From JAJYIW01 sp963781665 (GTDB lineage: Bacteria > Chloroflexota > Anaerolineae > Anaerolineales > Anaerolineaceae), in NCBI GenBank assembly GCA_963781665.1, contig CAWAGA010000002.1, positions 4,526,001 through 4,590,000 on the forward strand: a DNA stretch of 64,000 bases, given 5' to 3'. The notes beneath the pieces were generated by a model that saw only the letters and a program-made list of their open reading frames with translations, ran no database searches and had not been told where the DNA came from. Of the stretch, positions 35,517-45,225 are shown piece by piece. Every line of letters begins with the position of its first letter. The stretch's first letter is position 1. A program made the position numbers and the translations under genes.

Positions 35517-37118
35517 ATGAAAAACCTTTTTTTGAACCTGAGGGCGCGATTAATTTTCCTCTGTACGGTCTTTTTCATCGTCTTAGGATTGGTTATCTAT
35601 ATGATCATCACCCAGGCAGTTCAGTTCGAAGTGGGAATGCTCAGCCTGATCATCATTGTTGCTATAACCTCATTATGGATCAGTTGGGATTTCCTCATCC
35701 TGAAGCGGGTAAATATCATATTGAGAGCTACCAGAGGCCTGATTGCCGGAGATGCTCACGTTCGCTCGGATGTGCCTTATGGCAATAGCGAGTTAGGAAG
35801 CTTGGCCAGAGCCTTCGATCAATTAGCAGTAATTTTAGAACAAAGGGAGAAAGACCGCCAACAGGCAGAAAACGAAATCAAGCGTCACAACCGCGATCTG
35901 GCTACGCTAAATATCGTGACCGCAACTGTAACGACCTCATTGGAGCTGCCAGAAATACTCAATTTCCTCAAAAGGTTGCTCGCAGAGCAGTTGAATATCC
36001 CTGGGGGGATCATTTATTCATATAACCATGAAAAGAATCAAACAATATTGGTCGCTTCGTGGGGGCTTACCCCTGATATCCTGATCGAGTTTCAGCGAAC
36101 TGACGAATTGACAAAACTGCATCGAACGACAGTTGATCAAAAAGAACTGGTTGCTGAACAAAATATGAGTAGAAATATGCCCTCGACCTTTCAAAGACTG
36201 GGAGGCGCCCGTCAGGAATGGTTGAGTTATATCTGCGTACCATTCATCGCTAAGGGTGAAATCCAGGGAATTGCCGATCTGTTTATCCAGCAGCAGACAG
36301 CCTTCTTTCATGATCGGGTATCACTTCTAAAAGCTATTGGGCAGCAAGTTGGCGTGGTAATCCAAAATGCCCGGCTTTTCGAACAGGTCAGATCAGGCCG
36401 GGAAAGGCTGCGGGTGCTTTCGCAACAAATTCTCGAAATACAGGAAACCGAAAGGCGCCACATTGCTCGAGAGTTGCACGATGAAATAGGCCAGGCGTTG
36501 ACGGCAATGAAGGTGAATCTCCAGTCGTTAGACCAACAAACAGAATTTTCAGCAATCGAGTCGATCAAGAGCGAAAACATTTCAATTCTCGACCGCACTT
36601 TAACACAGGTAAGGAACTTATCTTTAGATTTGCGACCTTCATTGCTCGATGATTTTGGCGTTGTGGCTGCAATCAGGTGGTATGTTGACCGCCAGGCACA
36701 AAGAGCCGGATTCAAGGCACAATTCTTATCAGACCCGCCGCAGATGAGATTCGATCCTGCGCTTGAAACCACTTGTTTCCGGGTAGTCCAGGAGGCATTG
36801 ACCAACGTTGTCCGCCATGCTCAGGCAAGAAATGTACGGATTGAACTTAAGCAAAAAGACACCGAGATCGAATTAGTCATTGAGGATGACGGCATAGGAT
36901 TCGACGTCCAAGCTGCCAGAGATAGGGGCGCAAATGATACCAGCTTAGGATTGATTGGGATGCAAGAACGGGTTTTATTGGTGGGTGGCTTGATTGAAAT
37001 TCACTCCGACATCGGCCAGGGAATTGGTACACAGATTCGAGCAAGATTTCCATTTCATTCCGATGCCGGTCAGATGACCTCGATCGACAAAGCCGAGAAG
37101 GAAAATGAACAAAATTAA
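35517..37118 (+). CDS. Membrane sensor histidine kinase (HAMP-GAF-HisKA_3, NarX/LiaS type)
   Basis: 533 aa. Two N-terminal membrane helices (about 10-60: ARLIFLCTVFFIVLGLVIYM, then LSLIIIVAITSLWIS), a HAMP-like linker, a GAF domain (about 130-290), then HisKA_3 with RHIARELHDEIGQALTAM (phospho-His at residue 321) and an HATPase domain (EALTNVVRHAQA, IEDDGIGFD, GLIGMQERVLLVGG). The two helices are nearly contiguous, so the extracytoplasmic loop is tiny and the signal is probably membrane-borne or cytoplasmic through GAF. Overlaps the response regulator gene by 14 bases, so they form a pair. Confidence 0.92.
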   Translation: MKNLFLNLRARLIFLCTVFFIVLGLVIYMIITQAVQFEVGMLSLIIIVAITSLWISWDFLILKRVNIILRATRGLIAGDAHVRSDVPYGNSELGSLARAFDQLAVILEQREKDRQQAENEIKRHNRDLATLNIVTATVTTSLELPEILNFLKRLLAEQLNIPGGIIYSYNHEKNQTILVASWGLTPDILIEFQRTDELTKLHRTTVDQKELVAEQNMSRNMPSTFQRLGGARQEWLSYICVPFIAKGEIQGIADLFIQQQTAFFHDRVSLLKAIGQQVGVVIQNARLFEQVRSGRERLRVLSQQILEIQETERRHIARELHDEIGQALTAMKVNLQSLDQQTEFSAIESIKSENISILDRTLTQVRNLSLDLRPSLLDDFGVVAAIRWYVDRQAQRAGFKAQFLSDPPQMRFDPALETTCFRVVQEALTNVVRHAQARNVRIELKQKDTEIELVIEDDGIGFDVQAARDRGANDTSLGLIGMQERVLLVGGLIEIHSDIGQGIGTQIRARFPFHSDAGQMTSIDKAEKENEQN

Positions 37119-37779
37119 AGTGCTATTAGCCGATGACCACACCCTGGTCAGAGCCGGCATTCGTTCGCTGCTACAAAACACAAATGGGATTGAGGTTATC
37201 GCAGAAGCCAGCAATGGGCGAGAAGCTTTGTCTCTGGTGGAGACTACACAACCTGATGTTGTGTTAATGGATATTGCTATGAGCGAACTGAACGGACTCG
37301 AAGCCACGAAGTACATCGTCGACGAATTTCCCAAGGTGCGCGTTATCATCCTATCGATGCATACCAATGAAGAATATGTCTGGCAAGCTTTACGGGCGGG
37401 GGCATCGGGATACATCATCAAAGATGCCGGCACAGTTGAATTAGAATTGGGTATCGCCTCGGTGGCACGCGGGGAAATGTACCTAAGCCCGCCGATATCC
37501 AAAGCCATCATCTCGGAATACGTCCATCGAGTGGGTGGTGATGTCGAGAGAAGGGAAAGCGTATTCGGTCCACTAGAAAAATTGACTCTACGTCAAAGAG
37601 AGATATTACAGTTAATTGCCGAAGGGACAACGACCCAAGAAATTGCTCGGAAATTGAATATAAGCATCAAAACCGTGGAAACGCATCGGACCCAACTTAT
37701 GGAAAGGCTGAATATCCACGATATCGCCGGGTTGGTTCGTTTTGCTATCAGGGTGGGATTAATTGAACCATTCGACTAG
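37105..37779 (+). CDS. NarL/FixJ-family response regulator
   Basis: 224 aa. Receiver domain with acidic ADDH, phospho-Asp 56 (VVLMDIAMSELNG), and conserved Ser/Lys (ILSMHT, GYIIKDAG). C-terminal LuxR-type HTH: LTLRQREILQLIAEGTTTQE, IARKLNISIKTVETHRTQL. Start is inside the end of the histidine kinase gene, giving a coupled two-component system. Target promoters are unknown. Confidence 0.94.
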   Translation: MNKIKVLLADDHTLVRAGIRSLLQNTNGIEVIAEASNGREALSLVETTQPDVVLMDIAMSELNGLEATKYIVDEFPKVRVIILSMHTNEEYVWQALRAGASGYIIKDAGTVELELGIASVARGEMYLSPPISKAIISEYVHRVGGDVERRESVFGPLEKLTLRQREILQLIAEGTTTQEIARKLNISIKTVETHRTQLMERLNIHDIAGLVRFAIRVGLIEPFD

Positions 37780-38000
37780 CTTTTAAAAATGCTTACTGAT
37801 TATTTTACAGGTCTATAAATCAGGTGTTTCCGTTCATAAAATAAGGTTCCCCCTGATTGTTTGTCGGTCCACATCTCAATAAACTATAAAAGTAAATAGG
37901 ATTTGAAAGCAATTCTTGATGTATACAGGTGCATTTGACCCTACAAAATAATTCAATTATTGATGCATTTCGGCAACGATTTCCTGTTGAAGACTTTTCT

Positions 38001-38402
38001 ATGGCCCCTATTCGTGTCTTATTGGTTGATGACAGTCCGGAATTCCTTGATGCAACAACTCGGTTCTTAGTATCCGATTCCTGGCTAGAAATAATAGGAC
38101 AAACCTTATCCGGACAAGAAGCGCTTGAAAGAATGCACAGCCTTAAACCCGATTTGGTTCTAATGGATTTGGCAATGCCAAAGATGAACGGGCTGGAAAC
38201 GACCCGCCGGATGAAAGCCTTACCTGATTCACCGCGAGTGATCATCCTTACACTTTACGATAACACAGAATACCGGCTTGCGTCCGAAGAAGTCCATGCA
38301 GATGGTTTCATTGCCAAGTCGGATTTGGGAGCCCAACTTCTAATGATGATTCACACACTTTTTGAGGATGATTATTTGTCTGATACCAAACGTGTAGATT
38401 AG
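38001..38402 (+). CDS. Stand-alone receiver-domain response regulator
   Basis: 133 aa from ATG 38001 (MAPIRVLLVDDSPEFLD). An upstream in-frame start at 37929 is possible but adds a non-conserved leader. Single CheY-like receiver: VDDS, phospho-Asp 56 in VLMDLAMPKMNG, ILTLYD, and FIAKSD. No output domain, so it may act by protein interaction or phosphotransfer. It could also take phosphate from the kinase at 35517. The 221-base gap before it contains a 15-base palindrome AATAATTCAATTATT (37947-37961) of unknown meaning. Confidence 0.83.
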   Translation: MAPIRVLLVDDSPEFLDATTRFLVSDSWLEIIGQTLSGQEALERMHSLKPDLVLMDLAMPKMNGLETTRRMKALPDSPRVIILTLYDNTEYRLASEEVHADGFIAKSDLGAQLLMMIHTLFEDDYLSDTKRVD

Positions 38403-38433
38403 TGCGACTGTCATCGGTCGCCGGAGAAAAAAG

Positions 38434-40476
38434 ATGGGAAAAATGACCATTCTAGAAAAAATTGAAAAGCTGCAAGATCAGAGCAGTTTTATTGACCAGC
38501 ATTGGGAAGGTACATTTGAAGATTACCTGGAGCTTGTGCGCCAGGACCCAAAAATTATTCGGACCGCATTCGAGCGGGTCTACGATATGATCGTTTCGTA
38601 TGGTTTAGACGAATATACAAATTTTCGCGAACCACTTACCCATTATAAATTCTTTGATGATCCAATCGAAAACGGAAAAGACGCTATCTTTGGCCTTGAT
38701 AAGCCCTTGATGGAGCTCGTTAAAATATTCCAATCAGCAGCCCGCCATTACGGCACCGAACGCCGCGTCTTACTTTTACACGGGCCAGTCGGAACAGCTA
38801 AAAGCACCATCGTCCGTTTATTGAAAAAGGGACTTGAAACGTATTCTCGGACTGAAGATGGTAGGTTGTACTCGTATTATTGGCAACCGGATGATGGTGA
38901 CAGGGTTGATTGCCCCATGCATGAAGAACCTCTCCACCTGATCCCGGTGGAGTTCCGTGAAGGTGTTTTAAACGAGCTTAAATCCGGAAATAACCATGGC
39001 AGCCAATTCATTATTGAGGGAGATTTATGTCCTGCCTGCCGTTTCATGTACAACCAATTGCTCGAGAAAGCATCTGGCAACTGGCTGGAAGTCATCCGCC
39101 AGATTAGAGTCAAACGGCTGCTGCTTTCCGAAAAAGATCGGATAGGCATTGGTACATTCCAACCCAAGGACGAAAAGAACCAGGATTCGACCGAGCTTAC
39201 CGGAGACATCAATTATCGGAAAATTGCAGAATATGGTTCTGATTCGGACCCGCGAGCATTCAACTTTGATGGCGAATTGAACATCGCGAACCGGGGCATG
39301 GTTGAATTCATCGAAATCCTAAAACTAGATGTTGCATTCTTATACGACTTATTGACTGCTTCACAGGAGCACAAGATCAAGCCAAAGAAGTTTGCGCACA
39401 CCGATATCGATGAGGTCATTCTTGGGCATACTAACGAGGCTGAATATCGTCGCTTATTAAATAACGAATATATGGAAGCGCTGCGTGACCGTACAATCAA
39501 GATCGATATTCCCTACGTTACTCGCTATAACGATGAAATAAAAATTTATCAACGCGATTTCAATGAACGCCGGGTGATTGGTAAGCATATGGCTCCGCAC
39601 ACCCTTGAAATCGCTGCTCTATGGGCTGTATTAACCCGACTGGAAGAGCCAAAACGTGCAAATCTCACCCTCCTCCAGAAGCTGAAACTGTATGATGGTA
39701 GATCATTACCAGGCTATACCGAAGACAGTGTGATGGAACTGCAGGCTGAAGCCAGGCAAGAAGGCATGATCGGCATATCTGCTCGCTATATCCAGGATAA
39801 ATTATCGAACATGCTGGTAAGCGATCAAAACTGCACCTGCGTCAATCCATTTATGTTAATGCGTGAGCTCGAAGTGGGACTTCGTCACCATTCGCTTATA
39901 ACCAGCGAGGAACAGCGCAAGTATTATCGTGAGCTGCTGGCAGTCGTTCGCAGCGAATACGACGAAATTGTCAAGAATGAAGTTCAGCGTGCAATCACCG
40001 CCGATGAAGCAGCAATCAAACGGTTGTGCGCAAACTATATTGACAATATCAAAGCTTATACCCAAAAACAGAAGGTACGTAATCAATATACCGGCCAGGA
40101 TGAATCTCCAAACGAACGCTTGATGCGTTCGATAGAAGAGAAAATTGGAATCCCTGAAAGCCGCAAAGATGATTTCCGTCGCGAGATCATGAACTATATT
40201 GGTGCATTGGCAATCGAGGGTAAAACTTTTACCTGGGATTCGAACGAACGGTTGCGCCAGGCGCTTGAGATGAAGCTATTCGAGGATCAAAAAGACTCGA
40301 TCAAACTAACCAGTCTGGTTTCAAATGTCATGGATCCCGACACCCAGGAAAAAATCGATGTAGTAAAAAGCCGGTTGATTAAGAATATGGGTTATTGCGA
40401 CGTGTGCAGCAGCGACGTACTCAATTATGTTGCCAGCATATTTGCTAGAGGTGACACGGCAGGTGAAAACGTATAA
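38434..40476 (+). CDS. prkA: PrkA-type serine protein kinase/AAA+ protease
   Basis: 680 aa, the usual PrkA length. AAA+ core with Walker A LLHGPVGTAKSTIVRLLKKG (about residue 115) and the PrkA-specific ILKLDVAFLYDLLTASQEHK and KKFAHTDIDEVILGHTNEAE; C-terminal kinase-like region. CxxC motifs (NCTCVNPFM; MGYCDVCSSDVLNYVASIF) could bind metal. Known with YhbH and SpoVR in stress and stationary-phase responses of many bacteria, including non-sporulators. The next two genes are these partners. Ribosome site GGAG precedes ATG 38434. Confidence 0.95.
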   Translation: MGKMTILEKIEKLQDQSSFIDQHWEGTFEDYLELVRQDPKIIRTAFERVYDMIVSYGLDEYTNFREPLTHYKFFDDPIENGKDAIFGLDKPLMELVKIFQSAARHYGTERRVLLLHGPVGTAKSTIVRLLKKGLETYSRTEDGRLYSYYWQPDDGDRVDCPMHEEPLHLIPVEFREGVLNELKSGNNHGSQFIIEGDLCPACRFMYNQLLEKASGNWLEVIRQIRVKRLLLSEKDRIGIGTFQPKDEKNQDSTELTGDINYRKIAEYGSDSDPRAFNFDGELNIANRGMVEFIEILKLDVAFLYDLLTASQEHKIKPKKFAHTDIDEVILGHTNEAEYRRLLNNEYMEALRDRTIKIDIPYVTRYNDEIKIYQRDFNERRVIGKHMAPHTLEIAALWAVLTRLEEPKRANLTLLQKLKLYDGRSLPGYTEDSVMELQAEARQEGMIGISARYIQDKLSNMLVSDQNCTCVNPFMLMRELEVGLRHHSLITSEEQRKYYRELLAVVRSEYDEIVKNEVQRAITADEAAIKRLCANYIDNIKAYTQKQKVRNQYTGQDESPNERLMRSIEEKIGIPESRKDDFRREIMNYIGALAIEGKTFTWDSNERLRQALEMKLFEDQKDSIKLTSLVSNVMDPDTQEKIDVVKSRLIKNMGYCDVCSSDVLNYVASIFARGDTAGENV

Positions 40477-40537
40477 GAATAATAAACCAACCAACCCCCA
40501 CAGTTAATGTATTTTTGCCCAAAGAAGGTAAAACGCG

Positions 40538-41638
40538 ATGATTTTAGCAATAGAACAAGATACTAACCGCTTCAACCAGATTGTTCGTGGAAAAGTTCGC
40601 CAGAATCTACGAAAATATATCTCAAACAGTGAATTAATAGGGCGGCGCGGAAAAGATCTCGTCAGTATTCCAATTCCACAGATTGAATTGCCGTCATTCC
40701 GCTTTGGCGATAATGGTGAAGGGGTTGGCCAAGGAGAAGGCGATGTTGGCACGCCGGTCGGCCGGGGAGAGGCAGAAGGTGGCAGCGGAGGAAAAGGCGG
40801 AGATCAACCGGGTCGACATATTCTTGAAGCAGAATTCACCCTGGAAGAATTGGCTGAACTGCTGGGTGATGAATTGGAGCTTCCCCGCATCGATCCGAAA
40901 GGTAAACACAATGTCGAAGGTGAAATCATGCGCTATACCGGAATCCGCAGAGTAGGCCCTGAAGGGCTGCGTCATTTCAAGCGGACTTACCGCGAGGCAT
41001 TAAAAAGGCAGATGGCCTCCGGCTCATACGAAAAGGATCACCCTGCTATCATACCGATAAGAGAAGACAAACGATACCGGTCGTGGAAGGTCTATCCTCG
41101 TCCTGATAGCAGTGCCGTCATTTTCTATATGATGGATGTGTCCGGGAGTATGACCGACCGCAAAAAAGAGTTGGTTCGCCTGGTTTCGTTCTGGATTGAT
41201 ACATGGCTGAGGGCCCACTATAAGAACCTGACTGCCAGGTATATCGTCCACGACTACTTTGCGCACGAAGTTGACGCCGACACTTTCTACCATATTAGAG
41301 AGGATGGCGGCACGCAAATCTCCTCAGCCTACCGCCTCTGCCTGGATATCATTAACAAAGACTATTGTGACAACGATTGGAATATGTATGCTTTCCAATT
41401 TTCGGATGGAGAAAATTCTGGGAATGAAGACGACCAGAGATGTCTTTCGCTGATCAAAGATGAACTCCTGCCTTCAATGAACTTATTTTGCTACGGCCAG
41501 GTCCAGAGTGAAGCTGATTACCTTTTTCGCAATGTCCTCAATAAGAATATAGAGGACGAGAAGGTGGCTACCGCCCAAATTAATGAAGAGGAGGATATAT
41601 ATACTGCGATTAAAGCTTTTTTAGGGAAAGGGCTCTAA
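40538..41638 (+). CDS. yhbH: YhbH/YeaH family protein (DUF444)
   Basis: 366 aa. Begins with a basic N-terminus, then a glycine-rich stretch (GDNGEGVGQGEGDVGTPVGR) and a von Willebrand A-like domain with a MIDAS-type motif in YMMDVSGSMTDRKKELV, plus the DUF444 segments YFAHEVDADTFYHIREDGGT and AFQFSDGEN. Co-occurs with PrkA and SpoVR; precise biochemical role unknown. Lies 61 bases after prkA and 3 bases before spoVR. Confidence 0.93.
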   Translation: MILAIEQDTNRFNQIVRGKVRQNLRKYISNSELIGRRGKDLVSIPIPQIELPSFRFGDNGEGVGQGEGDVGTPVGRGEAEGGSGGKGGDQPGRHILEAEFTLEELAELLGDELELPRIDPKGKHNVEGEIMRYTGIRRVGPEGLRHFKRTYREALKRQMASGSYEKDHPAIIPIREDKRYRSWKVYPRPDSSAVIFYMMDVSGSMTDRKKELVRLVSFWIDTWLRAHYKNLTARYIVHDYFAHEVDADTFYHIREDGGTQISSAYRLCLDIINKDYCDNDWNMYAFQFSDGENSGNEDDQRCLSLIKDELLPSMNLFCYGQVQSEADYLFRNVLNKNIEDEKVATAQINEEEDIYTAIKAFLGKGL

Positions 41639-41641
41639 ATC

Positions 41642-43117
41642 ATGCCTTTGCCTGTTGAGTTTGAAAACCTACAAGTTGACATCGAAAAATATGTACGTAA
41701 ATTTGGTCTTGACTTCTTCGAAGTCAGGTTCGAAATGCTGGATTATCGCACAATCAACCAGGTAGCTGCTTACGACGGATTCCCGACCCGGTACCCTCAT
41801 TGGCGCTTCGGGATGGAATTCGAGCGTCTTTCTAAATCGTACGCATATGGACTACATCGTATCTACGAGATGGTTATCAACACTGATCCTTGTTATGCAT
41901 ATCTGTTGGCAAGCAATCAACGCGTCGACCAGAAACTGGTCATTGCCCACGTTTACGGTCATTGTGATTTCTTCAAGAATAATCTGTGGTTTTCACATAC
42001 AAACCGTAAAATGCTCGATGAGATGGCGAACCATGCTGGCCGGATTCGGAAAAATATTGAAAAACAAGGGTACGAAAAGGTTGAAACTTTTTTGGATGCC
42101 TGTTTATCGCTTGATAATTTGATCGACATCAATGCTGCTGGAATTGCCAGGTTCGCCCAACCGAGGGAATCCCAAGAAGCTCAGTCTTCATCTTACCGGA
42201 TGCCGGCAAAGAACTATATGGATCAGTTTATAAATCCGCCTGCTTACCTGGCACAGAAAAAGGAAGTCGAGGAGACCCAAGCAGAGAGAAACAAAAATTT
42301 TCCGGTCGAACCCGAACGCGACATTTTATTGTTTTTACTCGAGAATGCGCCGCTAGAGAATTGGCAGTACGACCTTTTAGAGATTGTCCGTGAAGAAGCT
42401 TATTACTTCGCCCCCCAAAGGCAAACGAAAATCATGAATGAGGGTTGGGCTTCTTTTGTGCATACCCACATCATGACAGAATATGCCCTTGAACCAAATG
42501 AGCTCATCGACTATGCCGACCATCATTCTGGAACAGTAGCTATCCAACCCGGCCATCTTAATCCTTACAAATTGGGTCTCGAACTTTATCGTGATATTGA
42601 AAATCGTTGGAACAGGGGAGCTTTTGGAGCAGAATATGAAAACTGCGATGACACCCGTGCCCGGCGGGAATGGGATAAGAAAAAAGGAATGGGTCGGGAA
42701 AAAGTTTTTGAGGTGCGTAAAATCTACAACGATATCGGCTTTATCGATGAGTTTCTGACCGAAGATTTCGCGCGGGAGCACAACTTATTTACGACTGACT
42801 ACAATGCAACCACGAACCTTTACGAGATTTCGAGTCGCGATTTTCTCGAGATCAAACGCCGGTTATTATTTCAGCTGACCAATTTTGGTCAACCAATTAT
42901 CGATGTCGTCAATGCGAATTATGAAAACCGGGGTGAGATGTATCTCGTCCATTATCACGAGGGCCTTGATTTGGACATTACGTATATAAATAATACCTTA
43001 CCCAACCTTTACGCCCTATGGGGAAGGCCAGTCCATCTTCAGACTGTGTTTGAAGGCAAAGAACGGACCCTGTTTAGCTGTGACCCGGATGGCCTCCATC
43101 GAAAAACAATTGATTAA
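41642..43117 (+). CDS. spoVR: SpoVR family protein
   Basis: 491 aa. SpoVR features: FFEVRFEMLDYRTINQVAAY, GFPTRYPHWRFGMEFERL, HVYGHCDFFKNNLWF, RQTKIMNEGWASFVHTHIMT, HSGTVAIQPGHLNPYKLGLE, and a C-terminal beta domain. The first gene product of this name is needed for Bacillus spore cortex, but the family (YcgB in E. coli) is widespread outside sporulators. Third gene of the prkA-yhbH-spoVR operon; three-base gap to yhbH. Confidence 0.95.
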   Translation: MPLPVEFENLQVDIEKYVRKFGLDFFEVRFEMLDYRTINQVAAYDGFPTRYPHWRFGMEFERLSKSYAYGLHRIYEMVINTDPCYAYLLASNQRVDQKLVIAHVYGHCDFFKNNLWFSHTNRKMLDEMANHAGRIRKNIEKQGYEKVETFLDACLSLDNLIDINAAGIARFAQPRESQEAQSSSYRMPAKNYMDQFINPPAYLAQKKEVEETQAERNKNFPVEPERDILLFLLENAPLENWQYDLLEIVREEAYYFAPQRQTKIMNEGWASFVHTHIMTEYALEPNELIDYADHHSGTVAIQPGHLNPYKLGLELYRDIENRWNRGAFGAEYENCDDTRARREWDKKKGMGREKVFEVRKIYNDIGFIDEFLTEDFAREHNLFTTDYNATTNLYEISSRDFLEIKRRLLFQLTNFGQPIIDVVNANYENRGEMYLVHYHEGLDLDITYINNTLPNLYALWGRPVHLQTVFEGKERTLFSCDPDGLHRKTID

Positions 43118-43135
43118 AAGGGTAGCATTCTCCAC

Positions 43136-44416
43136 CTATTCGTTTAACCTCTCAATATTGGCACCTAAGGATGCCAATTTCCGATCTACGCATTCATAGC
43201 CACGATCGATTTGCCCGACATTTCGTATAGTCGATTTTCCTTGGGCTGAAAGAGCTGCCAGAACGAGCGCCATCCCTGCCCGGATGTCCGGACTTTCAAG
43301 CTTTTCGCCAAAGAGGCTGGTCGGTCCCTGTACTATGCAACAATGGGGGTCGCATAATACGATTTGGGCTCCCATGCCGACCAGTTTATCAGTAAAATAC
43401 ATCCGGCTTGGGTACATCCAGTCATGGAATAAGATACTGCCACGGGATTGGGTGGCCATTACAATTGCCATACTCATTAAATCGGTGGGGAAAGCTGGCC
43501 AGGGCATGACTGTTATTTCGGGAATTGCACCCCCAAGATCGGGTTCGACCACCAACGACTGATCTGAAGGGACAATAATGTCATCATTCTCTTCGAGCCA
43601 GTTTACCCCCATACGACCTAAAACCAGCTTGATCATGCCCAAATGTTCGATCCCCGCATTATGGATGCGGATCGATCCATGCGTCAAAATTGCCGCGCCA
43701 ATAAAGCTGACCACTTCCAGGTAGTCTGGCCCAATGGTGAATTCACCGCCATGTAAATGAGGAACACCATAGATGTGCAGTGTGTTCGAGCCAATATGGT
43801 TGATTTTCGCCCCTAACATATTCAGGAAATGGCAAAGCTCCTGGATGTGCGGCTCTGAGGCTGCATTTCGAATGATCGACTCGCCTTCGGCTGTGACGCA
43901 TGCCATAATTGCGTTTTCGGTACCGGTCACGCTGGCTTCGTCAAGCAAAATATTAGCGCCGATGAGCTTTGACGCTTTGAAATGGAATGAGCGATCGTAG
44001 TTGATATCTGCACCTAATGCTCTGAGTGAGATCAGATGCGTGTCAACCCGCCGGCGACCGATGATATCGCCCCCCGGCGGCGGTAAATGTAATTCACCGG
44101 TCCTGGCGGTCATGGGACCAGCAAGTAAAATAGACGCCCGGATCTTTCTGCATAGGTCAGGGTCCAGATCAGCCGGCCTGACTTCTTTTGCTTGTATATG
44201 CCAGGTATTTCCATCAACTGGCGTGATCGAAACTCCCAGGCTTTCGACTAACGCCCGCATGGCTTTTACATCGCCGATTTCGGGTACATTGTGCAAGATG
44301 ACAGGTTCATCTGTCAACAAACAAGATGCTAACAAAGGTAATGCTGAATTTTTATTACCCGCCGGGGTTACCTCACCGTTTAACGGTTGGCCACCGTAGA
44401 TGATGAATTTTTCCAT
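43136..44416 (-). CDS. murA: UDP-N-acetylglucosamine 1-carboxyvinyltransferase
   Basis: 426 aa. EPSP-synthase-type fold: MEKFIIYGGQPLNGEVTPAG followed by NKNSALPLLASCLL (Lys/Asn of the active site), RKIRASILLAGPMTARTGE, PPGGDIIGRR, and ENAIMACVTAEGES. The PEP-adding residue of MurA is usually Cys in a G-C-x-I-G-x-R loop. Here the loop reads LHLPPPGGDIIGRRRVD, with no Cys at that site, so Asp is the likely replacement (a Cys-to-Asp form is known to be fosfomycin-resistant). Start has AGGGAG. Convergent with spoVR. Confidence 0.93.
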   Translation of the reverse strand: MEKFIIYGGQPLNGEVTPAGNKNSALPLLASCLLTDEPVILHNVPEIGDVKAMRALVESLGVSITPVDGNTWHIQAKEVRPADLDPDLCRKIRASILLAGPMTARTGELHLPPPGGDIIGRRRVDTHLISLRALGADINYDRSFHFKASKLIGANILLDEASVTGTENAIMACVTAEGESIIRNAASEPHIQELCHFLNMLGAKINHIGSNTLHIYGVPHLHGGEFTIGPDYLEVVSFIGAAILTHGSIRIHNAGIEHLGMIKLVLGRMGVNWLEENDDIIVPSDQSLVVEPDLGGAIPEITVMPWPAFPTDLMSMAIVMATQSRGSILFHDWMYPSRMYFTDKLVGMGAQIVLCDPHCCIVQGPTSLFGEKLESPDIRAGMALVLAALSAQGKSTIRNVGQIDRGYECVDRKLASLGANIERLNE

Positions 44417-44454
44417 GCGAAACTCCCTTCTTGGCTATCGTGTATAATTGATTA

Positions 44455-45201
44455 ATGCCAATCAATTACATCTGGGTGGGAATAATCACCGGTATAATTT
44501 CCGGTTTTCTGGTTAATTATCTCTCTGATGTGCTTCCGTATACTCGCCGATTTAGCCGGCCGTTCTGTTTGCAGTGCCAAAGCGAAACAACCTGGTGGGA
44601 ATATCTTAGCATGAAACGCTGCAGTAAATGCCACAAGGTTCGTTCGATCCGAACCTGGGCGGTACTAACCTTTTTTCTCGTGGCAATCTCATATTTATGG
44701 TTCCGGCCATCAATGCATTTAGGCTTTCTGGTAGGGACAGTCCTTTTAATCTTCTTTGGCGTCGTTTTTGTGATTGATGTTGAATACCGCCTCGTCTTAC
44801 ATCAGGTTAGCATCGCGGGCGCATTACTTGGTCTGGCAATCGGAATCTGGCTTCATGGATTATGGATCACAATCATTGGCGGCGCGGTCGGGTTCGGTTT
44901 CATGCTGGCTCTCTATTATCTTGGTGATGTGTTTTCCCGATGGATGGCCCGCCGCCGCGGGCAGTCGATAGATGAAGTCGCTTTAGGATTTGGTGATGTT
45001 AATTTAGCCGGAATCATTGGTTTGTTGCTCGGGTGGCCTGGGATTATACTAGGCCTGGTTTCGGCGATTCTCCTCGGGGGGCTGGTCAGTCTCATTTATA
45101 TCTTATTTCTCTTAATATCTCGAAACTACAAACCCTTTGCGGCCATACCCTATGCACCATTTCTCGTATTCGGCGCGTCTTTTTTTCTTTACCTCTTTTG
45201 A
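44455..45201 (+). CDS. Prepilin peptidase-like A24 membrane protein
   Basis: 248 aa, about seven membrane segments. N-terminal Cys-pair region (FCLQCQSET and KRCSKCHKVRSI), as in bifunctional prepilin peptidases, then the aspartyl protease elements VIDVEYRLVLHQV and GFGDVNLAGIIGLLLG, the latter being the G-x-G-D motif. An N-methyltransferase core is reduced. No pilin genes are in the window. A TATAAT at 44443-44448 lies only 6 bases before the ATG, which would fit a leaderless message. Confidence 0.87.
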   Translation: MPINYIWVGIITGIISGFLVNYLSDVLPYTRRFSRPFCLQCQSETTWWEYLSMKRCSKCHKVRSIRTWAVLTFFLVAISYLWFRPSMHLGFLVGTVLLIFFGVVFVIDVEYRLVLHQVSIAGALLGLAIGIWLHGLWITIIGGAVGFGFMLALYYLGDVFSRWMARRRGQSIDEVALGFGDVNLAGIIGLLLGWPGIILGLVSAILLGGLVSLIYILFLLISRNYKPFAAIPYAPFLVFGASFFLYLF

Positions 45202-45225
45202 ATTTATGACCAGTGGGGATGCAAC

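Noticed and set aside
37947..37961. AATAATTCAATTATT palindrome upstream of the receiver gene
   Set aside because: Pure A/T palindromes of this length arise easily by chance in an A/T-rich gap; no further support.
40694..40975. Antisense frame within yhbH
   Set aside because: Lies wholly opposite a conserved coding region and has no family-like sequence.
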